Assembly (NCBI GenBank): GCA_035601835.1
Contig: DATNNM010000003.1
Span: 1-64,000, forward strand
Reading direction: 5' to 3'
Length of the DNA: 64,000 bases
From: Candidatus Tumulicola sp.
Lineage (GTDB): Bacteria; Vulcanimicrobiota; Vulcanimicrobiia; Eremiobacterales; Eremiobacteraceae
The stretch's first letter is position 1; every line of letters begins with the position of its first letter. Both the position numbers and the translations under genes were made by a program. The notes below the pieces were generated by a model. That model was not told the DNA's origin and made no database searches. It worked only from the letters and a program-made list of their open reading frames with translations. Below, piece by piece: positions 34,830 to 43,580 of the stretch.

Positions 34830-35563
34830 ACCGCAACCGTCCGTTTGAGCTGACCCGTCAGCGTTTCGCCAGGCCTCAGATCAATGATATTGAGGCCTGC
34901 GATGTCTTTGGTCAACTCGCGCAGCCGCTCGGGCGTTCCGGTGAGAATGGGGAACGTGCCGTAATGCATCGGAATGACGTTCTTGACGCCGAGCAGGCGT
35001 ATCGCGTAGGCGCCTTGCAGCGGATCCATCGTGTAGAAGTCCCCGATAGGCAGCAGCGCGAGATCGGGTTTGTACAGCTCCCCGATGATCTTCATGTCGC
35101 CGAACACGCAGGTATCTCCGGCGTGATAGATGCTCACGCCGTTTTCGAATCTCACGACGTACCCGGCCGCTTCGCCGCCGTAGACGATGGTGTCGCCGTC
35201 TTGGATGCCGCAGCTGTGCACGGCGTGCGTCATGGTGACCTTCATGCCGTCGTGCTCGAACGTGCCGCCTTTGTTGAATCCCGTGACTCGCTGCGCGCCC
35301 TTTTTGCTCAGCCAGGCGCCCGTCTCCAACATGCACAGGCACATCGGATTGTGTTTTTTGATCAAGGTCAAGGCGTCGCCGATGTGGTCCACGTGCCCAT
35401 GCGTGATAAGCAGCGTGTCGACCTTGGCGGGATTCTTGAGCTTGGGCGGGCACGCCGGGTTCTGTTCGAGCCACGGGTCGATGATGACGTGTTTTCCGGA
35501 CGGGGTTTTGATCGCGAAGGTCGCGTGACCGCAAAAGGTGAGCTCGAGCGTGCCCAAGTCCAT
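34826..35563 (-). CDS. Metal-dependent hydrolase, UPF0173/MBL fold
   Basis: 245 residues from the ATG at 35563, with AGGA 7 bases upstream; earlier codons overlap the sirtuin gene. Metallo-beta-lactamase-fold motifs: FCGHATFAI at the start, ITHGHVDHIGDA with the HxHxDH ligands, HAVHSCG and YHAGDT, then MHYGTFP near the C-terminus. This is the YtkL/UPF0173 group, whose substrate is not known. Its start lies 2 bp after the sirtuin stop, so the two are probably co-transcribed. Confidence 0.87.
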   Translation of the reverse strand: MDLGTLELTFCGHATFAIKTPSGKHVIIDPWLEQNPACPPKLKNPAKVDTLLITHGHVDHIGDALTLIKKHNPMCLCMLETGAWLSKKGAQRVTGFNKGGTFEHDGMKVTMTHAVHSCGIQDGDTIVYGGEAAGYVVRFENGVSIYHAGDTCVFGDMKIIGELYKPDLALLPIGDFYTMDPLQGAYAIRLLGVKNVIPMHYGTFPILTGTPERLRELTKDIAGLNIIDLRPGETLTGQLKRTVAV

Positions 35564-35565
35564 GT

Positions 35566-36303
35566 CTAGATCCTTTCGACCACTAATGGCAGGAATGTCC
35601 CCGACGGCGCCCGGACGCAAACATCGCACAGCCCGGTGGCGGGAGTTTCTTCGGGATTCACCTCCACGATGAAGCCGCCTGCCGACTTGGCCACCTCCGC
35701 CAGGCCGGCAGCCGGGTGAACGACTGCGGAGGTGCCGGCGACGATGAGCACGTCGGCGCTTGCGACCGCCTCATATGCCTTCTCGAACACGCCTTCCGGC
35801 AGCGCCTCTCCGAACCAGACGATGTCCGGCCGCAGCATGGCGCCGCAGGCGCAGGTGGGAGGAAGCGCGCCTTCGAGCGGTGCCGGCACCCGCGCGTCGC
35901 AGCGCACGCAGCGCGCGCGACGAACGTTGCCGTGCAGTTCGATGACGTCGGGCGAACCGGCTCGCTCGTGCAATCCATCCACGTTTTGCGTCACGACAGT
36001 GAAGCGGGCGACGCGCTGCGCCATGGCGGCCAGCGCGTAGTGGCCGGGGTTTGGCTCAACGCCTGCCGCGCGCTGCAGGCGCTCGCGGTACCACTCCCAC
36101 ACGAGTCTGGGGTCGCGCGCGAACGCTTGCGGCGTTGCAAGATCCTCCGGGCGATGGTCGCGCCACAGCGCGCGTGGACCGCTGCGAAAGGTCGCGAGTC
36201 CGCTTTCAGCGGACACGCCGGCGCCGGTCAGCGCAGCGGCGCGGCGCGCGGCGCGCAGTTTGGCCGCGACGACGTCAGCCAGGGAGTTGAGCTGCGAAGT
36301 CAC
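35566..36303 (-). CDS. cobB: Sir2-family NAD-dependent protein deacylase
   Basis: 245 residues from the GTG of a GTGA overlap with queG. Motifs: ALTGAGVSAESGLATFR (NAD pocket), TQNVDGLHERAG, the catalytic His in ELHGNV, four zinc cysteines (CVRCDA and CACGAM) and IVWFGEALPE. It removes acyl groups from lysines with NAD. It is in a tight cluster with QueG and the UPF0173 hydrolase; that linkage is probably just genomic economy. Confidence 0.9.
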   Translation of the reverse strand: MTSQLNSLADVVAAKLRAARRAAALTGAGVSAESGLATFRSGPRALWRDHRPEDLATPQAFARDPRLVWEWYRERLQRAAGVEPNPGHYALAAMAQRVARFTVVTQNVDGLHERAGSPDVIELHGNVRRARCVRCDARVPAPLEGALPPTCACGAMLRPDIVWFGEALPEGVFEKAYEAVASADVLIVAGTSAVVHPAAGLAEVAKSAGGFIVEVNPEETPATGLCDVCVRAPSGTFLPLVVERI

Positions 36304-37457
36304 ATCGAGTCGAGGGCGAGCTTTGCCTCTTCGCGCACGTGCGCGTCGCATTCGCGTGCGAGCAAGGCTTCAAGCGCGGTTCGCGCGGCGTTGCCGCCGA
36401 GCCGGCCGAGCGCCCATGCCGCATGGCCGCGCACGAGCGGCTTACGATCGCCGAGCGCTTCGACGAGCGGCGGCACGGCTTTTTGCTCGCTTGAGTTTCC
36501 CAGCGCCACCGCGGCGTTGCGCTGCAGCACGGCCTTGCCGCGCCAAGCCATGGCGGTCGGGCCGAACCATTCCCGGAATTGCGCCTTCGTCATCCGCAGC
36601 ACGGCCGGCAGATCCATAGCGTTGCCGATGTGGGGCAGCGGCTTGAACGTATCGCTCTTGCGTCCACGCGCGGCCAGCGTTTTCCGCTCGTTCACCGGGC
36701 ACACCGTCTGGCAATCATCGCAGCCCCACAGCCGGTTCCCGATCGCGGCGCGCAAGTCCCGAGGAATCGAGCCGCGCATCTGCGTGAGGTCGGAGATGCA
36801 TTTGCGCCCGTCCACGCTGCCATCCGGACCGATCGCTCCGGTCGGGCACAGCGCGATGCATTCGGTGCAACGGCCGCAGTTCGTGCGCAGGGGCTCGTCG
36901 GGCGGCAACTCAAGGGTCGTGATCAGCTCGCCGAGCAGCACCCACGAACCGAACTCTTTGGTCAGCACGTTGCCGCTCTTGCCGAACCAGCCGATGCCCG
37001 CACGCACGGCGGCCGCCCGATCGACCATCGGCCCGGTGTCCACGCACGCAAGACAGCGCTCGCCTGGGAATTCTCGTTCGATGAAGCGAGCGAGTTGCCG
37101 TAAGCGGCCGGTGATGACGCGGTGGTAGTCGTTGCTCCACGCGTAGCTGGATACGGCTCCTCGAAGGCCCGGCTTCTTCGGGTCGTACGGCTCGACGTCG
37201 GTCAAGTATGAGGTAGCCGTGCACACGATCGACTTCGCGCCCGGCAGGCTTTGCGAAGGCGTGCAGTTGCGTTCGATGTCTTCATCCGGATAGTGCCAGT
37301 TGGCGAGCAGACCTTCTCGCACGCGCCGTTTGAACGTGCGCTCTTCGACGAGAAAGCGATCAGCCGCGCACACGCCTACCAGGTCGAAGCCGAGCTCCTT
37401 GGCGCGAGCGGTGACGAATGCTTTGGCTGTCTGTTTGATGCTTGAGCCGGAGCTCAC
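36300..37457 (-). CDS. queG: Epoxyqueuosine reductase
   Basis: 385 residues from the GTG of a GTGA overlap with the TonB-like gene. The B12-dependent N-terminal part has LGFDLVGVCAADRF and SSYAWSNDYHRVI. The two 4Fe-4S motifs follow: CGRCTECIALCP and CDDCQTVCPVN. The C-terminal 110 residues form HEAT-like repeats (ALGNSSEQKAVPPLVEAL). It does the last step of queuosine biosynthesis in tRNA. The other queuosine genes are not in the window. Confidence 0.92.
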   Translation of the reverse strand: MSSGSSIKQTAKAFVTARAKELGFDLVGVCAADRFLVEERTFKRRVREGLLANWHYPDEDIERNCTPSQSLPGAKSIVCTATSYLTDVEPYDPKKPGLRGAVSSYAWSNDYHRVITGRLRQLARFIEREFPGERCLACVDTGPMVDRAAAVRAGIGWFGKSGNVLTKEFGSWVLLGELITTLELPPDEPLRTNCGRCTECIALCPTGAIGPDGSVDGRKCISDLTQMRGSIPRDLRAAIGNRLWGCDDCQTVCPVNERKTLAARGRKSDTFKPLPHIGNAMDLPAVLRMTKAQFREWFGPTAMAWRGKAVLQRNAAVALGNSSEQKAVPPLVEALGDRKPLVRGHAAWALGRLGGNAARTALEALLARECDAHVREEAKLALDSM

Positions 37458-38257
37458 GTGCTCGCGAGGCCGGATGGAAATTCGATGGTGCACTTGCCGT
37501 GCACCGGCAATCCGTTCAGGGTGGCCGGCGCGTAGGACGACTTGCGGGCGGCATCGAGTGCGGCCGAGTCAACCGAGGCGTCGCCAGAGGATTCGACGAG
37601 CTTGACGCTTTGCACCTGACCGTCAGGCCCGACTTCGACCTCGACGCGGGCGCGCCGGCTGCTGATGCCGCCGCCGCCCGCCGAGGTCGCGAGAACGATG
37701 AGGCGCGGTGGATTGTCGTCGCCCCACTGGATCGAACCGGCGAGGCGCGCTTGGTCGGCCCCGCTATCGGATTGGGCGGTTTCTGTCGACTTGTTCTGAC
37801 CCGGCAACGGAATAACGTTGGTGGCTGCCGGGCTGTCGGGCGCGGCGGTCGGACTGGGCGGCGCGGCCACCTTCAACGAGAGCATGCTGGTGCGCCGAGC
37901 CGGGGTGCGAATGCTGTGCCGCGCTCCTGATCCGCCCATCTCCAAATATTTCATGGGCGCGAGTTTGGCGATCGTCCGCTTCACCACGAGCGGTGGCGGC
38001 GTCGGCGTCGGGGTCGGAAGCACGAAGGCGAGCTTTCCGCGCGAGAGCGTGACGATGGAGAAGCCTTGTTCGGGCACGTCCGGGGTGCGCCACATCGGCG
38101 CGAGTTTCGTCAGCGTCGGACCCATGACGAAGTGGACCGCCATCGAGATGAACAGAAAGACCGCAAAACCGATGATCACCCGGCGTCGAAAACGCGGCAT
38201 ACTGCCGGGTGCTGTTGGTATGAAACCCGCTGCAGATCTGGATGTGGATTGGGGCAT
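37454..38257 (-). CDS. TonB-family periplasmic/energy-transducer-like protein
   Basis: 267 residues. One N-terminal membrane helix (VIIGFAVFLFISMAVHFVMG) follows a basic segment, then a proline-rich spacer (LPTPTPTPPPLVV) and a C-terminal TonB-like domain, with QVQSVKLVESSGDASVDSAALDAARKSSY read in parts and the terminal CTIEFPSG. TonB couples the inner membrane proton-motive force to outer-membrane receptors, which would imply a two-membrane envelope. No ExbB/ExbD or receptor gene is nearby. Confidence 0.78.
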   Translation of the reverse strand: MPQSTSRSAAGFIPTAPGSMPRFRRRVIIGFAVFLFISMAVHFVMGPTLTKLAPMWRTPDVPEQGFSIVTLSRGKLAFVLPTPTPTPPPLVVKRTIAKLAPMKYLEMGGSGARHSIRTPARRTSMLSLKVAAPPSPTAAPDSPAATNVIPLPGQNKSTETAQSDSGADQARLAGSIQWGDDNPPRLIVLATSAGGGGISSRRARVEVEVGPDGQVQSVKLVESSGDASVDSAALDAARKSSYAPATLNGLPVHGKCTIEFPSGLAST

Positions 38258-38360
38258 CGTGATCGTATCACCCCAGTCTTCCGAACCGGCGGTCGGAACG
38301 CGGCTTTTAGGGGATAGTAGGTTCCAGGAGGGCTTGCGAGTCGCCTTTGAGGCGAACGGG

Positions 38361-39722
38361 CTAGAACTCGGTCGCCTCGCTGTCCCCGCTGTTGAAGAAT
38401 GAGAAGTCCCAGATGTGCTTGGGGAAGGTGAAATCGGACAGACTGTACGTCAACGCCTCATAGGCGGTCACCTTCTTCGCCAAACCGCCGCCTGTGTGCA
38501 CGATCGAGTCGGTCGACTCGCGGTCCATCAACCAGTAGCCGTTGACGATCGTGTACGAGACCTCCCACGTGAGGCTTGACGCCAGGCCTTGCGGAAAGAT
38601 CCCGGCAGAGCGCAGCTTGCGCGGCACGAACGCCTGCGTATCGATCCAAATGTCGCGCAGCCGGTAGTGGCCCGGATCGTGCACCGGGCGCAGCACGAGG
38701 TGATACGCGTAACGGGCGGCATATGGCTCGATGCCGGCAAGCGTGACCTCATAATCTTGCGCGAACGCCTCGATTCGGCCCAGCGTGCGGATGTCCGTGG
38801 CTTCGGGTTCGGGCGTCGGAAACAGCGACGGCAGGATCTCTCCGGGCGGGCGCAGTCCGAATGAGTACAGCGGCGAGATCTGCGGCACGCCGAACGGCTC
38901 CTCGTGGTTTTGGCTGTGCCCCGGATGGAAGCGCAGTCCGAAGATCGTGATGTCGGTGCCGTACGGGTTCTCCGGCTTATTGGTGCTGGCGAACGGAATC
39001 GTGTGGGTGGCAACGATATCGTCGCGCGTGCGCACGATCGACTGGAAGGATTCAGCGAAGGGTTTGCTGCCGATCGTCGCCCGGACGTTGACCACGAACG
39101 AGATGAAGGGCGGGTAGCGCAACGATTGCAGCAGCACGCGCGTGCGGCGGAGGATCTCTGGGCCGGACATGAACGTTCCGGCTGGCGGCGAAGAGGCGCG
39201 CGTCAGATCGAGACTGCCGATAGCGTTTTCGGGCTCGGTGGTGAAACGAGCGATCCGCTCCGTGAGCGCTTTGGGACATGACGCCGGCGCGTTGACGGTG
39301 CGCACGTTGAGGACGAGTTCGTACGTGGTCGATGGCTGCAGCGACGGAACTTTCAGTTTGCCCAGCGCGGCGGGCTGGCCGCCCAGATACACCGTCGCCC
39401 CGCTGTCGTCGGTTTGGGCGACGGAGTGCGCGAGGTCGTTCGCCTTCAGGCGCAGTCGCTGACCGGTCAGCGAGACGAGCTCGGCGCTTTGGACGATCGC
39501 GAAGTTGTTCGCGTCCGTCGCGAGCGTCAGCGAACCCGCATGATACGCGGCATCGGTCGAGCCTTCGTCGGGTGAGATGAGCCGGATACCGGGCTGCGTC
39601 GCCACAAATGACGCATCGCAACCGGCCGCGCGCGCGCGGTCCGGCTCGCTGGCCCTGCCTAGGATGAGGGCGAACAGCGCAGCGAGCGCCGCGCCGGCGA
39701 GGTATCGGTGGAGAACGACGAT
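38361..39722 (-). CDS. Secreted protein of unknown function with atypical start
   Basis: About 453 residues if read from an ATC at 39722, which has AAGGA five bases upstream. That start gives a fine signal peptide (VVLHRYLAGAALAALFALIL). The first standard start in frame is the GTG at 39605, 39 codons later, which would remove the signal and has no ribosome site. The mature chain has YELVLNVRTV, RTRVLLQSLRYPPFISFVVN, TDITIFGLRFHPG and YEVTLAGIEPY, and is rich in beta strands. No family recognised. It follows gdhA by 21 bp. Confidence 0.6.
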   Translation of the reverse strand: MVVLHRYLAGAALAALFALILGRASEPDRARAAGCDASFVATQPGIRLISPDEGSTDAAYHAGSLTLATDANNFAIVQSAELVSLTGQRLRLKANDLAHSVAQTDDSGATVYLGGQPAALGKLKVPSLQPSTTYELVLNVRTVNAPASCPKALTERIARFTTEPENAIGSLDLTRASSPPAGTFMSGPEILRRTRVLLQSLRYPPFISFVVNVRATIGSKPFAESFQSIVRTRDDIVATHTIPFASTNKPENPYGTDITIFGLRFHPGHSQNHEEPFGVPQISPLYSFGLRPPGEILPSLFPTPEPEATDIRTLGRIEAFAQDYEVTLAGIEPYAARYAYHLVLRPVHDPGHYRLRDIWIDTQAFVPRKLRSAGIFPQGLASSLTWEVSYTIVNGYWLMDRESTDSIVHTGGGLAKKVTAYEALTYSLSDFTFPKHIWDFSFFNSGDSEATEF

Positions 39723-39743
39723 GCTTATCCTTGTGCCTGGGCG

Positions 39744-41054
39744 TTAAGCGTAGATGCCCCGAGTCATGTAGCAGTCGACGACGCGCCTGATCGCCACCAT
39801 ATATGCGGCCTGGCGCAGCGGCACCTTGTAATCCAGCGAGATCTGCCACACTGCGTCGAAATTCTCGCGCATCACGTCGTTGAGCCGCTCGTTGACTTCC
39901 TTCTCTTTCCAGTAATAACCCATCTTGTCTTGAACCCACTCGAAGTAGGAGACGGTCACTCCGCCGGCGTTGGCCAGAATGTCGGGAATGATGATCACGC
40001 CCGCATCCGACAGGATCTTGTGCGCCTCAGGCGTGGTCGGGCCGTTCGCCCCTTCCGCGATGAGCCGGGCCTTGATCTTCTTGGCGTTCCTCTCGGTGAT
40101 CTGATTCTCTATCGCGGCCGGCACCAGGATGTCGCAGTCCAGTTCGAGCAGCGCCTCGTTGTTCACGCGCTCGGCTCCCGGAAAGCCCTCCAGGCTGTGC
40201 CTTTCGCTCTTCGCGATGTATTCGATAGCGGCGTTCGGTTCGATGCCCTGCGGATTGTGGATGCCGCCGAACTGATCGCTGAGTCCGACGATCTGGGCGC
40301 CACGCTCGTGCAGCAGTTTGGCCGAAATCGATCCGACGTTTCCAAAGCCCTGCACCACGACGCGTTGGCCTTTGAGCGCCTTGCCCATCTTCTCGAGCGC
40401 GTGGTCGACGCAGATGGTCACGCCGCGGCCGGTGGCTTCGACGCGACCACGCGAGCCGCCGATGCAGAAGGGCTTACCCGTGACCACGCCGGGCGTGTGC
40501 GCGCGCAAGTGCATCGAGACCGTGTCCATGATCCATGCCATGGTTTGCGCATTGGTGCCGACATCGGGCGCGGGTACGTCCTTGTCGGGTCCGATGATCT
40601 CGATGATCTCGGCTGCGTAGCGACGCGTGAGCCGCTCGAGTTCTCCCAGTGACAGCCGCGAAGGATCGCACGTCACGCCGCCCTTGCCGCCGCCGAAGGG
40701 CAGATCCACGACCGCGCACTTCCACGTCATCCAGAACGCCAGCGCCGTGACTTCATCCAGCGACACGTCCGGGTGATAGCGGATGCCGCCTTTGGCCGGG
40801 CCGCGCGCGAAATTGTATTGCACTCTGTAGCCCGTGAACACCTCGAACTCGCCGTTGTCGCGCTGGAACGGGATAGAGATGATCACCTGACGCGAAGGGT
40901 GCGTGAGGATGCGGCGCACCGTCTTGCCGATGTCCAGGCGGTCGGCCGCTTCGTTGAAGTACGCGATCGCTTCGCCGAAGACCGAGGCTTCGTGCGCATA
41001 GCGCTCTTTGGTCTGCAGCGTATCGCTCGGCTGGTTGTCGACCTTGGTTGCCAT
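39744..41054 (-). CDS. gdhA: Glutamate dehydrogenase
   Basis: 436 residues from the ATG at 41054, which has GGAGA just upstream; the longer frame is a shadow of the neighbour. Motifs: GGIRYHPDVSLDEVTALAFW, GGGKGGVTCDP with the catalytic Lys region, PAPDVGTN, the Rossmann segment VQGFGNVGSISAKLL, and EGANGPTTPEA. It interconverts glutamate with 2-oxoglutarate and ammonia. The cofactor preference cannot be read safely. Confidence 0.93.
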   Translation of the reverse strand: MATKVDNQPSDTLQTKERYAHEASVFGEAIAYFNEAADRLDIGKTVRRILTHPSRQVIISIPFQRDNGEFEVFTGYRVQYNFARGPAKGGIRYHPDVSLDEVTALAFWMTWKCAVVDLPFGGGKGGVTCDPSRLSLGELERLTRRYAAEIIEIIGPDKDVPAPDVGTNAQTMAWIMDTVSMHLRAHTPGVVTGKPFCIGGSRGRVEATGRGVTICVDHALEKMGKALKGQRVVVQGFGNVGSISAKLLHERGAQIVGLSDQFGGIHNPQGIEPNAAIEYIAKSERHSLEGFPGAERVNNEALLELDCDILVPAAIENQITERNAKKIKARLIAEGANGPTTPEAHKILSDAGVIIIPDILANAGGVTVSYFEWVQDKMGYYWKEKEVNERLNDVMRENFDAVWQISLDYKVPLRQAAYMVAIRRVVDCYMTRGIYA

Positions 41055-41076
41055 GGGAGTCTCCGAAATCGCTTTC

Positions 41077-42168
41077 TTAGACGTTGAAGCGGAAAGTGAC
41101 GACGTCGCCTTCTTGCATGAGGTAATCGCGCCCCTCGACGCGCAGCAGGCCTGCGTCTTTGACCGCGGCAAGATTGCGCAGCCGGGCCAGATCGTCGAAC
41201 GAGGCGATCTCCGCGCGTATGAAGCCGCGTTCGAGATCGCTGTGGATCTTGCCGGCGGCCTGCGGCGCTTTCGTGCCTCGTTCGATGGTCCAGGCGCGTG
41301 TTTCTTTTTCGCCTGCGGTGAGAAAGGTCATCAGATTGAGGAGCCGGTAGGCGCCGACGATCAGGCGGTCGAGGCCGCTTTGCTCCACTCCCAACTCTTT
41401 TGCAAGTGCGCTCGCCTCGTCACGCGGCAGCGCCGCGAGCTCGGCTTCGAGCTTTGCGCAGACGACGATGCATTCGGCCCCCTGGGATTGCGCGAACTTC
41501 CGCACTGCTGCGACGCGCTCCGATTCCTTGGTGAGGCCCGATTCATCGACGTTCGCGACGTAGAGAACGGGCTTTGCGGTGAGCAAAGTCAGTTCCTTTG
41601 CAAGGGACACCTCGAGCTCGCCGGCAGCCGCGATCCGAGCGGTCGTGCCTTCGTTCAATGCAGCGCTCAGCTTTTCGAGCGCGGCGACCTCCGGGGCGAG
41701 CTTAGGATCTGCCTTGGCGCGCGGTCTCGATTTTTCGAGCCGGCGTTCCACCGCTGCGAGGTCGGCGAGCGCGAGTTCGGTGTTGATGATCTCGATATCG
41801 TGCAGCGGATCCGGCGAATCTTCGACGTGCGCGACGTTCTCATCTTCGAAGCAGCGAACGACCGTGACGATCGCGTCGACTTCGCGGATGTGCGAAAGAA
41901 ACGCGTTGCCGAGGCCTTCGCCCTTGGATGCGCCGCGGACAAGCCCGGCGATGTCCACGAACGTGGTGGTGGACGGCACGATCTTCTTGCTGCGAAAGAT
42001 CTCGGCGAGCACGGCGAGCCGCGCGTCCGGGACCGGCACGATGCCGAGGTTCGGTTCGATCGTGCAGAACGGGTAGTTCGAGGCCGCGACGCTGCTGCTC
42101 GTGATGGCATTGAAGAGCGTCGACTTGCCGACGTTGGGCAAGCCGACGATGCCGGCTGCGAGTGACAT
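41077..42168 (-). CDS. ychF: Redox-regulated ATPase YchF/OLA1
   Basis: 363 residues. The P-loop GLPNVGKSTLFNA is near the N-terminus, with DIAGLVRGASKGEGLG and the family-specific NVDE in place of NKxD, which shifts specificity towards ATP. The C-terminal TGS domain includes TRAWTIERGTKAPQAAG and YLMQEGDVVTFRF. It is a conserved stress-linked ATPase. It overlaps the mscS stop (TAATG). Confidence 0.93.
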   Translation of the reverse strand: MSLAAGIVGLPNVGKSTLFNAITSSSVAASNYPFCTIEPNLGIVPVPDARLAVLAEIFRSKKIVPSTTTFVDIAGLVRGASKGEGLGNAFLSHIREVDAIVTVVRCFEDENVAHVEDSPDPLHDIEIINTELALADLAAVERRLEKSRPRAKADPKLAPEVAALEKLSAALNEGTTARIAAAGELEVSLAKELTLLTAKPVLYVANVDESGLTKESERVAAVRKFAQSQGAECIVVCAKLEAELAALPRDEASALAKELGVEQSGLDRLIVGAYRLLNLMTFLTAGEKETRAWTIERGTKAPQAAGKIHSDLERGFIRAEIASFDDLARLRNLAAVKDAGLLRVEGRDYLMQEGDVVTFRFNV

Positions 42169-42986
42169 TACTCGGGCGAGTTGCCCGGCAGCCAGCCGGC
42201 GGCTTGCAAACCCGCCGCGAGCCGCTCGCGCACCAAGGCCTCCGCGACGTCGACCCCGGCGCGCGCCGCGTAGAACTCGATCCCGAACGTCGCGCGATCG
42301 GCTTGCACGTCTTCGACCATCACGGAGACGCCATCGGCTGAGATGTCAGCGCCGCTCACAGCGCGGCCGACGATCTCGGCGATCTTCGCTCGCATGCTCG
42401 CGATGTCGGCCCGCAGCGGGATGCTGATCGTGATGTGCGCGCGCTTCGGCAGACGGCTCGAGTTCACGATATAGAGGATGTTGCCGTTCGGGATCGTGAC
42501 CGCACGGCCTTGCTCGTCGACGATGACGGTGGTGCGCAGGCTGATGGCCTCGACGGTGCCGGCGATGCTGCTGTTGACCGTCGTGATGACTTGGATGCGG
42601 TCGCCCACCTGGAATTGATCTTCCATCAGAAAGGAGAAGCCCGTCAGCAGGTCGCGCACCAGGGTCTGCGCCCCGAAGGCGAGCACCGCGGTGATGACGC
42701 CTGCGGACCAGACCGCCGGGACGACGTCGACCGACCAGATGTTGAGCACCAGCAGGAGCAGCGCGACGAGGACGACGGCGCGCAGTATCGATTTGACGAG
42801 GTTGGCGTATGTCGCGACGCGCGGGATGTAGCGCGCGACGAAGCGGCGCGCGAAAAAGCGGTCGACGACCGCCACGCCGAGTCGCCACAGCAGAAAGGCC
42901 GCAACGATTGCGATCGCTGTTGCGTAGACATGGTTGAGCAGGTCGTGGAACTGGGCGGGCGTGAGGCTCGCGAACGTCACAGACAC
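42168..42986 (-). CDS. Small-conductance mechanosensitive channel, MscS family
   Basis: About 272 residues from a GTG at 42986; the longer open frame antisense to the nuclease gene is spurious. Three membrane helices come first, the third being the Ala/Gly-rich pore helix (AGVITAVLAFGAQTLVRDLL). The beta domain FLMEDQFQVGDRIQV and IPNGNI follow. The protein is near the size of the E. coli MscS core and relieves osmotic pressure. Confidence 0.87.
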   Translation of the reverse strand: MSVTFASLTPAQFHDLLNHVYATAIAIVAAFLLWRLGVAVVDRFFARRFVARYIPRVATYANLVKSILRAVVLVALLLLVLNIWSVDVVPAVWSAGVITAVLAFGAQTLVRDLLTGFSFLMEDQFQVGDRIQVITTVNSSIAGTVEAISLRTTVIVDEQGRAVTIPNGNILYIVNSSRLPKRAHITISIPLRADIASMRAKIAEIVGRAVSGADISADGVSVMVEDVQADRATFGIEFYAARAGVDVAEALVRERLAAGLQAAGWLPGNSPE

Positions 42987-43085
42987 GGCGCGCGCCTTTC
43001 TGCCCCTGTTCCAGACGGTCCTGCGCTGCGTCACATAACGATAGGAACCGCCAATTTTCTGCGCGAAGGCCGAAAGCGATTTCAC

Positions 43086-43565
43086 ATGCGGCAAATGAAG
43101 GTTGACAAACTCGGCATCGACTTGCTGACGCACGATCCGGTCGTGATCCTGAAGGACCTGGAGGGCAAGCGCTACCTTCCGATCCTCATCGGCCCGTTCG
43201 AGGCCACTGCTATCCAGCTCGCGCTCGAAGCACAGCCCGTGCCGCGCCCGCTGTCGCACGACCTGATGAAATCCATCCTCGACGGACTGAACGCGAAATT
43301 GACCAAGATCGTCATCCACGACATCAAAGACAGCACGTTCTACGCCAAGCTGGTGGTCGAGGCAGCCGGAGAAGATCAAGAGATCGATGCCCGGCCTTCG
43401 GATTGCATCGCGCTCGCTCTGCGCGCGAACGCGCCGATCTACGTCTCGGACAAGATCGTCCTCGAGGAATCGGTGTACGACAAGAAAGCGGAAGAAGAGG
43501 AGATGCAGCGCTTCAAAAAATACATCGAGAGCCTCAAGCCCAGCGATTTTCGTTCGGAATCTTAA
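43086..43565 (+). CDS. Bifunctional nuclease family (DUF151) protein
   Basis: 159 residues. Start at ATG 43086 (a second ATG at 43095 is also possible). Family features: VVILKDLEGKRYLPILIGPFEA near residue 20, RPLSHDL, and the conserved IDARPSDCIALALR. Plant members have nuclease activity; bacterial ones are mostly untested. An upstream extension to 42435 is a shadow of mscS. It is followed 15 bp later by the MTA phosphorylase gene. Confidence 0.87.
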   Translation: MRQMKVDKLGIDLLTHDPVVILKDLEGKRYLPILIGPFEATAIQLALEAQPVPRPLSHDLMKSILDGLNAKLTKIVIHDIKDSTFYAKLVVEAAGEDQEIDARPSDCIALALRANAPIYVSDKIVLEESVYDKKAEEEEMQRFKKYIESLKPSDFRSES

Positions 43566-43580
43566 GCGTCGGGAGATTCG

